From positions 1 to 37,232 of the forward strand of contig JAGWYG010000025.1 of the NCBI GenBank assembly GCA_018969485.1: a DNA stretch of 37,232 nt, in the 5' to 3' direction. Positions within the stretch are counted from its first letter, which is position 1. Every line of letters begins with the position of its first letter. This stretch comes from Chloroflexota bacterium. GTDB lineage: Bacteria; Chloroflexota; Chloroflexia; Chloroflexales; Roseiflexaceae. Below, piece by piece: positions 1-6,927 of this stretch. A model generated the notes under the pieces. It had not been told where the DNA came from and searched no databases. It saw only the letters and a program-made list of their open reading frames with translations. The position numbers were made by a program, and so were the translations under genes.

Positions 1-120
1 CCGTGGCCGTGGCGGTCTCGGTCGCCGTGGCCGTGGCGGTCTCGGTCGCCGTGGCCGTGGCGGTCTCGGTCGCCGTGGCCGTGGCGGTCTCGGTCGCCGT
101 GGCCGTGGCGGTCTCGGTCG
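1..120. repeat. Five perfect 24-bp tandem repeats
   Basis: The 24-base unit ending in GGTCTCGGTCG occurs five times in exact register at 1-24, 25-48, 49-72, 73-96 and 97-120, and may continue past the left edge. Read on the minus strand in the frame of the surface-protein gene it encodes the octapeptide ATETATAT. The copies are identical at third positions too, which suggests recent expansion or homogenisation. Confidence 0.9.
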
Positions 121-364
121 CCGCAGGCGGGCCCTGCGTCTCAGTCGGCGCCACTGTCGGTGCCGCCGTGGCGGTCTCGGTCGCCGTGGCGGTCTCGGTC
201 GCCGTGGCGGTCTCGGTCGCCAGCACCTCCTGCGCCATCACGGGCGACTGGAATGCGCTGATGCTGCCCGGGAGGGTGAACAGCAGGCTCGCCAGCAGCA
301 GCCCGACGACCGCGCCAAAACGCCGCCGCTTGCGATCGAGGAACTCTGTCACTTCGTGGTTCAT
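1..364 (-). CDS. Exported Thr/Ala/Glu-repeat protein, N-terminal part
   Basis: The function is not recognised. The reading frame starts at ATG 364-362, seven bases after a strong AGGAGGG ribosome binding site, and stays open to the left edge (121 codons visible). The N-terminus has a basic stretch (KRRR) and then a hydrophobic segment of about 20 residues ending near ISA/VMAQ, so it looks like a signal peptide or membrane anchor. Next come repeats of the octamer ATETATAT and the hexamer ATETAT, broken by a short Pro/Thr spacer (APTVAPTETQGPP). Such Thr-rich low-complexity stretches usually form extended stalks on bacterial surface proteins. The functional part presumably lies beyond the edge. 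The opposite strand is also open here, but only as a mirror of the repeat. Confidence 0.72.
   Translation of the reverse strand, partial: MNHEVTEFLDRKRRRFGAVVGLLLASLLFTLPGSISAFQSPVMAQEVLATETATATETATATETATAAPTVAPTETQGPPAATETATATATETATATATETATATATETATATATETATAT
166..219. repeat. Three perfect 18-bp tandem repeats
   Basis: A shortened 18-base version of the 24-base unit occurs three times, at 166-183, 184-201 and 202-219, in the same minus-strand frame, encoding ATETAT. The difference is one internal 6-base Ala-Thr dipeptide, so the array probably varies by whole dipeptides and keeps the frame open. Confidence 0.88.
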
Positions 365-689
365 GTTCTAGCCCTCCTGCCCGGTTGTCGACTGCAGCAC
401 GCGTGGTGCGAGCGGTGCGTGGTTGTCATGGCTGCCATGACGATTGTGTGAACATTGCCAAACGTCATGAGTTTGGTGCAAAACATTCATGAATGCCGCC
501 TGTTTTGTTGATTGTTCATGATCATTCATTTTGTACACGACATCAGGATGTTTCGAGAAGCCAGCGATCGATCGTACCGGAATTGACGATTCATTGCTGT
601 GATGAATCACTCGTGCAGTGATCACGATGAACAGCCAATGGAGCGCTACTCGGTTCATACTGGCTCATTTCCCCAGATATTTTCGGTCA

Positions 690-985
690 CACCACGACGA
701 ATCATCCTGCGGGCGAATGCCTGACCTTCAGCATAGATCGTCTTGAAGCGACTCGCAATACGCATTTCTACCCATTTTCTCTTGGCATCGGAAGCGCTCT
801 GTCAAATCTTGGCATAATTCCCTAATGACACTCATGAACTAGATTATGGACAGCAGACTGCCTGATGAGGCTATAGCTCCTGACCGAGTCATCTCAGCAA
901 ATCATCGGCCTGGATCGGCTGTTACGACAGTAAGCGTCCGAGTAGCCAGATCGCGTGCTGCCGGAATCTCTCTGAATCACTCGTC
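690..985. repeat. Degenerate noncoding duplication, copy 1
   Basis: This block resembles 1005-1285 in the same order. Anchor words include CACGACGAATC near the start, TTCAGCATAGA about 45 bases later, then CGCAATACG, a region around CTCCTGACCGAGTCAT, and CGAGTnnnCAGnTCGCG..GCCGG at the end. By eye the identity is modest with several gaps. Neither copy carries an open frame, so it looks like an old duplication of noncoding or decayed DNA. Confidence 0.4.
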
Positions 986-1004
986 ACAGTTTTGATCATC
1001 AATG

Positions 1005-1285
1005 CCACGACGAATCGCAGGTCAGTCAGACGCTCGCCTTTCAGCATAGAGTATCAGCATACGAATCGCAATACGAAGAAATGCGTATCATCGGGAGGAT
1101 TTCCGGGAAATATGGTTAATTTCGGGAATATGATCCAAACAATACTCATATACCAGGTCGTGAGCTATTCGATTCCTGTCGGAGTCATACATGATTCGCT
1201 GGCAGAAACGCGATTGGTGAGCCCAACCATAACACGAACGAGTCAATAGGTCGCGGTACGCCGGTATATGGCCAGATAACCCGTG
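1005..1285. repeat. Degenerate noncoding duplication, copy 2
   Basis: This is the second copy of the block at 690-985, offset by about 315 bases in direct orientation. It shares CACGACGAATC, TTTCAGCATAGA, CGAATCGCAATACG, a region around TTCCTGTCGGAGTCAT and GGTCGCGGTACGCCGG in the same order. No gene is recognised in it. Confidence 0.4.
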
Positions 1286-2152
1286 ATCAATGTACATGCA
1301 GGTCTGCTTTGCAGACCAACCACCGTGTGTGATCATGAGATTCGCCATCTGCAGGTTGCCGTGCTCGAAGCAGTTCGCCGGACCGATCTATCAAAACCAA
1401 ACAAACATCCCTAACAACACTCACAACTTCTTCTGCGCGAACGCCGGCAACCATTTGAGTTACTGGTCAAACCTGGCATCATGATCGCGTTGAGCAGCAA
1501 TATCACTGTATGTACTCGCCATGACTGCTCAATGTCAATTGATTAACTCTGTGCTCGATCGGCAATCTGAACCTGAGATTCATGGAGATTGGATCGTATA
1601 GATCTTGGTGATTGCATCACCAGCGGCGCTACCGGCCAGAAGTATTCGCCAGGCTAGCGGTGCGATCGGTTTCACCGAATGTCATGGAGCGAATCATTCG
1701 ACGTGGTGGCGCGAGTATCCGGCTGGAACGTGGGCATTCGCACCGAGCGGCAGATCAACCAGGCGATGATGACGACAGCAATGATCTCGTGATCGCCTGA
1801 CGATCGCGATCGCGCGATCATTGGCTGTTCCGGCATCAATGATCCGAACCTGGCGACGTCTGTGCAGCGATACCGCGATTCACCGATCAATCGTGCATCC
1901 CGGAGCTACTGACGACGCGGCGTCACCGACGGTCGTGTTCGCGCTCACATCGCGGCACAGGGTCTGGTACTGCCTCACCGGCCAGCGGGATCACGCGCAT
2001 CGTGTGGGCACAACGGCGGTCATCTGCCCGAGGGTGCACGCCGTGGCGCGCTGACTGCTGCAGCGCGTCGGCGGCCAGGGTGACGCGCGACCGCGCACGT
2101 GTGTGAAGCCATGGCCGGCCGCAACCCGGCACCGCCACACCCTCGCGGCGGC

Positions 2153-2181
2153 TTGCAGCGGTGCCACGCCCGCGGTATGAT
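2153..2181 (+). promoter_or_regulatory. Promoter of the FGGY kinase (leaderless)
   Basis: A -35-like TTGCAG (2153-2158) is separated by exactly 17 bases from a -10 box TATGAT (2176-2181). Only six bases lie between the -10 and the ATG at 2188, so transcription would begin at or next to the start codon. No Shine-Dalgarno sequence precedes that ATG, which fits a leaderless mRNA. Confidence 0.6.
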
Positions 2182-2187
2182 CGCTGC

Positions 2188-3675
2188 ATGCGCGAACCAT
2201 ACCTGCTCGGCATTGATGCTGGCACCACCAACTGCAAGGCATTCCTGTTCGACGGGGCCGGGCAGACCGTCGCATCGGCGAGTGCGCCCACGCCAATCCG
2301 GCGCCCGCAGCCCGGTTGGGCCGAGCACGACGCCGACGAACTCTGGCAGGTCGTCGCCGGCCTCGTGCGGCGCGTCGCTGCGGGCAGCGCCACGCGGCCG
2401 ATCGCCGGCGTTGCCGTTGCCAGCATGGCCGAAGCCGGCGTACTGGTCGATGCCGCCGGGCGGGCGCTGACGCCGATGATCGCGTGGTTTGACGCACGCC
2501 CGGCAGCCTGGTGCGAGCGCTGGATCGCCGCCCATGGGCGTGACACCACCTACGCCATCGCCGGTGTCGCGCCGCGGCCGATCTTCGGGGCATTCAAGCT
2601 GCAGTGGCTCCGCGATCAGATGCCCGATGCCTATCGCGCTGCCGCACGCTGGCTGCACGTCGCCGACTATCTGGCGTTTCGCCTGTGTGGCGTCGCGGCC
2701 ACCGACTACTCGCTGGCGACGCGTAGCATGCTGCTCGACCAGCGCGCCCGCCGCTGGTCCGATGGACTGATCGCACGTGCGGGGCTGCGCCGCGAGCTAT
2801 TCGCCACGCTGCATCCGGCCGGCACCCGGCTCGGGTCCGTCAGTCACGCTGCTGCCGCCCTGACGGGCCTGCCGGCGGGCACCCCAGTCGGCGTCGGCGG
2901 ACACGACCACGTATGTGGAGCGTTGGCAGCCGGGGTCGTCGCCCATGGCGCCTGCCTCGACTCGATGGGCACCGCAGAGTCGGCATTTGTCGCGACCGAG
3001 GCACCGCTGCTCGAGCGGCTGACTGCGAGCGCCGAGGTCAATCTCGGGAGCCACGTGGCGCGCGACCGGTGGTATCTCATGCGGGGCGTCTCGAGCGCTG
3101 GTGCGTCGATCGAGTGGGCTGGCCGGCTGCTGGCTGGCAGCACCGAACCGGCCCACGTGGCGCTTGAGCGACTGGCGGGCGCGGCGGCGCCGGGCGCTGG
3201 TGGCGCGCTGTTCCTGCCGCGCATCACGGGCGGCGAGCGGGGTGGATTCATCGGCCTGAGCGCCGACGCTGCGGCGCCACAGCTGGCGCGGGCAGTGTAC
3301 GAGGGCCTGGCCTGCGAGTGGCGCCGCTGCCTGGGGCTCCACGAGGCTGCGCTCGGCGCGGCTGCCAACTCCATCACGGTGATCGGCGGTGGCGCGCGTT
3401 CAGCACTCTGGGTACAGATCAAGGCCGATGTACTCGGGCGCCCGCTGTGGCTGCCCGACGTCAGCGAATCGGTTGCGCTCGGCGCCGCGCTGCTCGCCGG
3501 CATGGCCGCCGGGGTCTACGCCGACGCTGCCGCGGCAATGGCGCAGATCGTCCGTCGCGGACGGACCGTCGAGCCCGACATGGCGCTTCACGCCATGTAT
3601 GATGAACGGTACCACCGGGTGTATGTGCCGCTGCATCCGGCGCTGCTGCCGCTGCACCGCGCACTCGCCGACTGA
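2188..3675 (+). CDS. FGGY-family carbohydrate kinase
   Basis: This is a sugar kinase that would phosphorylate a pentose, ketose or polyol with ATP in the cytoplasm. At 495 aa it has the usual FGGY length. The N-terminal ATPase lobe begins GIDAGTTNCKA (about residues 8-18), followed by the PQPGWAEHDADELW segment. GGHDHVCGALAAG near residue 236 carries the expected catalytic Asp. The C-terminal lobe has GGGARSALWVQIKAD (about residue 399) and ESVALGAALLAG. I chose ATG 2188 over the upstream in-frame GTG (2161), because family homology begins there and the promoter -10 lies six bases before it. The substrate is not evident: it resembles xylulokinase/gluconokinase-type enzymes, but no transporter or isomerase is adjacent. 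A DUF952 gene follows after 21 bases. Confidence 0.9.
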   Translation: MREPYLLGIDAGTTNCKAFLFDGAGQTVASASAPTPIRRPQPGWAEHDADELWQVVAGLVRRVAAGSATRPIAGVAVASMAEAGVLVDAAGRALTPMIAWFDARPAAWCERWIAAHGRDTTYAIAGVAPRPIFGAFKLQWLRDQMPDAYRAAARWLHVADYLAFRLCGVAATDYSLATRSMLLDQRARRWSDGLIARAGLRRELFATLHPAGTRLGSVSHAAAALTGLPAGTPVGVGGHDHVCGALAAGVVAHGACLDSMGTAESAFVATEAPLLERLTASAEVNLGSHVARDRWYLMRGVSSAGASIEWAGRLLAGSTEPAHVALERLAGAAAPGAGGALFLPRITGGERGGFIGLSADAAAPQLARAVYEGLACEWRRCLGLHEAALGAAANSITVIGGGARSALWVQIKADVLGRPLWLPDVSESVALGAALLAGMAAGVYADAAAAMAQIVRRGRTVEPDMALHAMYDERYHRVYVPLHPALLPLHRALAD

Positions 3676-3696
3676 CGCACCGAATGGGGAGTGACG

Positions 3697-4059
3697 ATGA
3701 TCATCCTGCACCTCGCACCTGAGGCACGCTGGCTGACGTGGCCGGCTGGTGCCGATTATCTGCCAGCCGAATACCCGCACGATGGGTTTGTGCATTGCAC
3801 TGCCGGCGAGGCGCTGCTGCTGCTGGTCGCCAACCGTTATTATCGCCAGCAGCCCGGCGGCTTCGTCGCACTCAGCATCGATGGCGCGCGCCTGACGGCG
3901 CCACTGCGCTGGGAAGCGCCCGCCGACGGCCTGGCGGAGCGCTTTCCGCACGTGTACGGCGCGATCGATCGTGCGGCGATCGTGGCAGTGCGGCGCGCCA
4001 CGCGTGCCGCCGATGGCGCCTTCACCGCACTGGGTGAACCGTTCGCCGGCCCACGCTAG
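3697..4059 (+). CDS. DUF952 family protein
   Basis: This small soluble protein (120 aa) matches the DUF952 family in length and motifs. It has an N-terminal strand MIILHLAP, the YPHDGFVHCTAG signature with conserved His and Cys (about residues 27-38), and the C-terminal FPHVYGAID segment. The family's biochemical role is unknown; some members are linked to ADP-ribosyltransferase-like folds, but I cannot assign an activity. The start is ATG 3697, five bases after GGGGAG; the in-frame GTG at 3691 overlaps that site. It lies 21 bases after the FGGY kinase and is probably co-transcribed. It converges on the oxidase operon. Confidence 0.85.
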   Translation: MIILHLAPEARWLTWPAGADYLPAEYPHDGFVHCTAGEALLLLVANRYYRQQPGGFVALSIDGARLTAPLRWEAPADGLAERFPHVYGAIDRAAIVAVRRATRAADGAFTALGEPFAGPR

Positions 4060-4084
4060 CCGCGACGCCGATCGCGGCGCGGTG

Positions 4085-4366
4085 TCACGCCGACGCGCTC
4101 GCCCGCGTGGTCAGCGCGGTCAGTGCCACGCCGATCAGCAGGCCGATGGTGCCACTGCCCAGCAGCAGCGGCACCGTCACCACGTCATCGGCCTGGGGCA
4201 CGCCGCACAGCGCTGCCCAGATGACCTCGGGTGCACGACGCATCTGTTCGATGTCGCGCGCCGTCAGCAGGCCAAGCACCAGCAACGTCGCCCCGAACCC
4301 GAGTGCCAGCGCCGCGCCGACGGGCAGCAGCAACGACGCCGCCGATGTGCGCGTGTGCATCGTCAT
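4085..4366 (-). CDS. Two-helix membrane protein of the ba3 oxidase operon
   Basis: This is a 93-residue protein with two hydrophobic segments (about residues 10-31 and 61-80) joined by a polar loop, so it should be an integral membrane protein. I recognise no family. It is the last gene of the oxidase operon. The start used is ATG 4366, seven bases after a G7 tract that can act as ribosome binding site. An alternative in-frame ATG at 4387 overlaps the stop of the subunit I gene (TGATG), which would give translational coupling and seven more residues. A role as an accessory subunit or assembly factor is inferred from position only. Confidence 0.65.
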   Translation of the reverse strand: MTMHTRTSAASLLLPVGAALALGFGATLLVLGLLTARDIEQMRRAPEVIWAALCGVPQADDVVTVPLLLGSGTIGLLIGVALTALTTRASASA

Positions 4367-4386
4367 GACGCATCCCCCCCCAGCCA

Positions 4387-6102
4387 TCAGCGCAGCGGCA
4401 CCGGCGATTCGGGCCGGAACCCGGGCACATTGAAGCCATTCACCAGGTCGAGCGTCTCGGCGAACAACGGCCCCCACGCCACCAGCGCCAGGAACAGCAT
4501 CACGCCGAGCCACAGCCCCCAGCGCTCGAACCACAACGGCGAGCCATCGCTGCTGCCGGTGGCGATCGGTCCATCCTCGCTCACCGGCGCGCGCGAGAAG
4601 AACAGTGTCCCAATGATGTTGATGAACAGCAGCACCGAGCTGATCAGCAGGATCACGCCGGCGATCGCCGCACTGTTGAGCCAGGTCGCCGCCTCAGGGC
4701 TGATGTAGCCCGAACCGGCCAGATCGGCGCGTCGTGGGACGCCGAGGATGCCCGCCGCCCCCATGCCATGGCCAAAGATCAGCATACCGACCAGCCAGGT
4801 GTAGATCTGCGCCAGCGCGATCGGCCGGCTGAACAATGCGCGGCCACGGATGAGCGGCAGGATCCAGTAGGCGATCGCGATGTAGGTGAGCGTGATCGCG
4901 CCCGCCAGCGTCATGTGAAAGTGGCCGGGCACCCAGGCGGTGTTGTGCAGGGCGATGTTCAGCGTCAGCGATGCATGGATCAGGCCGCTGAACCCGCCGG
5001 CGATGAACAGGATCATGCCGGCGAGCTGTGCCGCTACCACCGGATTGCCCCAATCCTGACGTACCAGCCAGCCGAATGGTCCGCGCGCGCCGCGCGATCG
5101 GCCCGCCCGCTCGAGCACCGCACCGATGTTGAATGCCGTGAGGAAGCTCGGCACCGCGACGACGAACGTCAGGATGGTATGGACACCCTTCATCGCCGCG
5201 CTCACCCCCGGATCCGAGAACAGGTGATGTGCACCCACCGGAATCGAGAAGATCATCAGCATGAGAAACGCGACGCGCGCCAGCGGTTCGCTGAATAGCT
5301 GGCTGCCAGTCTGGCGCGGGAGCATCGTGTACCACGAGATGTATGCCGGGATCAACCAGAAGTACACCAGCGGGTGTCCGAAGAACCAGAACAGCGCCCG
5401 CGCCATCTGCGGATCGGTGTGCGTGATCCAGCCGAGCGACAGCGGCAGCAGCATGAACAGCACTTCGATAGCCACGCCGATGGTCGCCACGCACCACATC
5501 ACGTAATTTGCCAGCGTCGCGAAGACGGCCAGCGGCACGCGCTCGCCGGGGTGATCGGCACGCCACTGCGCATAGGTGAGGAAGATATTCGCCGTGACGA
5601 TCCATGTTCCGACGATCAGCAGCACCAGGCCGATGTAGAACGTCGGATGCGCGACCAGCGACGGATAGAAAGTGTATAGCACATTCGCCTGATTCGAGGC
5701 GATGGCGTAGAGCACCAGCGACAGCCCGACGAACATCATGCCGAACGCGCCCCATGCCAGCCCCCGGCTGAACATCGGCCGCTCGAGCGAGCGCTGTGTG
5801 ACGAAATAGCTGAACCCGACGATGAAGAATGTGGTGAAGAACAGCGCGTTGATCACGCCGTGAATGGTGAGCGCCTGGTAGTAGTAGGTGAAGACCGGAA
5901 TCTTCCAGTCAGGCAGCGCCTCCATGAACGCCGGCGAGCGGCGAAACGTCTGGAATGGCCCCATCAGGATACCGATCGAGAGCGCCACCAGCGCGGTGAT
6001 GATGTGCGCGCCGATCAGCGTACGCTCGCTTGCGAGCATCGCCAGGCGGGGGAACGACAGCGGCGCGACGCGTCGCTGCGGCAGCGGTTGGGCAGCCTGC
6101 AT
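4387..6102 (-). CDS. cbaA: ba3-type cytochrome c oxidase subunit I
   Basis: This is the catalytic subunit of a B-family haem-copper oxidase, which reduces O2 to water with electrons passed on from subunit II and pumps protons across the membrane. The 571-aa protein is strongly hydrophobic throughout, with a dozen or more membrane segments. Visible ligands are a low-spin haem His in LTIHGVINA (about residue 78), the CuB-site GHPLVYFWLIP with its His and Tyr (about 240), the CuB pair in PVGAHHLF, and the haem ligands in VPGHFHMTLAG. The HPxVYFW context without A-family proton-channel motifs places it with ba3 enzymes. The start has GGAGGAG six bases upstream. It begins 12 bases after cbaB ends. 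Confidence 0.95.
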   Translation of the reverse strand: MQAAQPLPQRRVAPLSFPRLAMLASERTLIGAHIITALVALSIGILMGPFQTFRRSPAFMEALPDWKIPVFTYYYQALTIHGVINALFFTTFFIVGFSYFVTQRSLERPMFSRGLAWGAFGMMFVGLSLVLYAIASNQANVLYTFYPSLVAHPTFYIGLVLLIVGTWIVTANIFLTYAQWRADHPGERVPLAVFATLANYVMWCVATIGVAIEVLFMLLPLSLGWITHTDPQMARALFWFFGHPLVYFWLIPAYISWYTMLPRQTGSQLFSEPLARVAFLMLMIFSIPVGAHHLFSDPGVSAAMKGVHTILTFVVAVPSFLTAFNIGAVLERAGRSRGARGPFGWLVRQDWGNPVVAAQLAGMILFIAGGFSGLIHASLTLNIALHNTAWVPGHFHMTLAGAITLTYIAIAYWILPLIRGRALFSRPIALAQIYTWLVGMLIFGHGMGAAGILGVPRRADLAGSGYISPEAATWLNSAAIAGVILLISSVLLFINIIGTLFFSRAPVSEDGPIATGSSDGSPLWFERWGLWLGVMLFLALVAWGPLFAETLDLVNGFNVPGFRPESPVPLR

Positions 6103-6114
6103 TGCGGCTCCTCC

Positions 6115-6600
6115 TCACTCTACGATGATGGCTGCGACCATGTTGGCGTGGGCCGGGCCGCAATACTCGTGGCAGATGATGTGGTACGTGCCGGGACGAT
6201 TGAAGCGCACCGTCGTGCTGGCGATCTGGCCCGGCAGCAACATCAGGTTGGCATCATGCCCCTCGATGAAGAAGCCATGTGTCACATCCTCGCTCGTCAC
6301 GAAGAACGTCACCTGCGCACCGCGCGGCAGCCGGACTTCGGCCGGCTCGCCCTTCGCCTGGCCCAGATCGAAGTTCCACATCTTCGCCACGATGTGCATG
6401 TCGTACCGGCTCGCGCCGAGATCCGTCAGGCCAGGCGTCGCGAACTCGGTCTCTGCCAGGGCACGCGGATCGACCCGCCCGACCGGACTGGGCAACTGGA
6501 CACGGAAGACCACCACGCTGACGAACAGCGCAGCCATGAACACGCCGAGCATCGCCGTTACCGCGATGATCCAGTAGCGCTCCAGGCGATCAATATGCAT
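6115..6600 (-). CDS. cbaB: ba3-type cytochrome c oxidase subunit II (CuA)
   Basis: This is the electron-entry subunit: one N-terminal membrane helix (about residues 9-30) anchors a periplasm-side cupredoxin domain holding the dinuclear CuA centre. The CuA ligands are visible: His in SEDVTHGFFI, then CHEYCGPAHANM near the C-terminus with two Cys, His and Met in canonical spacing. At 161 aa it is short, as in Thermus-type ba3 oxidases, which have a single helix. I chose ATG 6600 because GGAGGTGAT lies just upstream; the ORF extends in frame to a GTG at 6615. It starts four bases after the subunit IIa gene stops and is followed 12 bases later by cbaA. Confidence 0.94.
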   Translation of the reverse strand: MHIDRLERYWIIAVTAMLGVFMAALFVSVVVFRVQLPSPVGRVDPRALAETEFATPGLTDLGASRYDMHIVAKMWNFDLGQAKGEPAEVRLPRGAQVTFFVTSEDVTHGFFIEGHDANLMLLPGQIASTTVRFNRPGTYHIICHEYCGPAHANMVAAIIVE

Positions 6601-6604
6601 GCCA

Positions 6605-6772
6605 TCACCTCCCACGCTCGATCACGACGATGAACCACAGATACGCCCAGTAGATGGCGTACCCCAGGAGCATCAACAGCACGAACACCAGCGTACCGCG
6701 CGGCTCGAATCCCTCGCGCTCCGCGTCCGGCGGCGCTTCTGCCCCCGGGACATCGCTGCGTTGATCGGTCAT
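6605..6772 (-). CDS. cbaD: ba3 oxidase subunit IIa, small membrane protein
   Basis: This is a 55-residue protein that is easily missed because of its size. It has an acidic, Pro/Ala-rich N-terminus, then EPRGTLVFVLLMLLGY and a single membrane helix ending in VVIERGR. The helix and its flanks (PRG-L at the start, RG at the end) match the pattern of Thermus ba3 subunit IIa, a one-helix protein of 34 residues. An AGGGAGGG ribosome binding site lies about eight bases before the ATG. It is the first gene of the operon, four bases ahead of cbaB, so the order is IIa, II, I, then a two-helix protein. Confidence 0.85.
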   Translation of the reverse strand: MTDQRSDVPGAEAPPDAEREGFEPRGTLVFVLLMLLGYAIYWAYLWFIVVIERGR

Positions 6773-6811
6773 TGCGTCTGCCCTCCCTTCGGCACCGACC
6801 TGTACCGCGCC

Positions 6812-6817
6812 ATCCTA
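6812..6817 (-). promoter_or_regulatory. Possible -10 of the oxidase operon
   Basis: TAGGAT on the minus strand lies 40 bases upstream of the subunit IIa start, in the divergent gap shared with pepF. No convincing -35 box is present, so this is weak. Confidence 0.3.
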
Positions 6818-6884
6818 CGGCGATGGTCTGCGCCCGGCGTGACGACGCGACAACGCAGCGTGGCGATCGGGCAACACGGTGCTG

Positions 6885-6893
6885 TGGTACACT
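6885..6893 (+). promoter_or_regulatory. Extended -10 of pepF
   Basis: TGG followed by TACACT fits an extended -10 (TGn-TANNNT), about 35 bases before the pepF start. There is no clear -35 box. Confidence 0.45.
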
Positions 6894-6927
6894 GGAGGCA
6901 ATCGGTCGCAGAACGAAGGAGACGGTG

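Larger units (their letters stand above)
365..2175. other. Gene-poor AT-richer region
   Basis: No convincing protein gene is visible. The short open frames have no ribosome binding site, no recognisable family and no GC-rich third positions like those of the neighbours. The left two thirds are clearly more AT-rich than the flanks. The region holds two diverged copies of a block of roughly 290 bases, a perfect small hairpin at 1301-1317 (7-bp stem, TTT loop) and a GATCGCGATCGC palindrome near 1800. It lies between divergent genes, so it should contain the promoter for the minus-strand surface protein, but I cannot place it. Confidence 0.6.

Noticed and set aside
1-222. CRISPR-like array
   Set aside because: The 24- and 18-base units are contiguous tandem repeats without unique spacers and encode protein.
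3-371. Plus-strand 122-residue Val/Ala/Ser repeat protein
   Set aside because: It is the mirror of the minus-strand ATETATAT repeats; the minus strand has the ribosome binding site, signal segment and a sensible composition.
1923-2658. Minus-strand Arg-rich frames near the FGGY gene
   Set aside because: They overlap the well-supported kinase gene and its promoter and show no motifs.
4768-6633. Plus-strand open frames across the oxidase genes
   Set aside because: They are antisense to cbaA and cbaB, whose metal ligands identify the coding strand without doubt.
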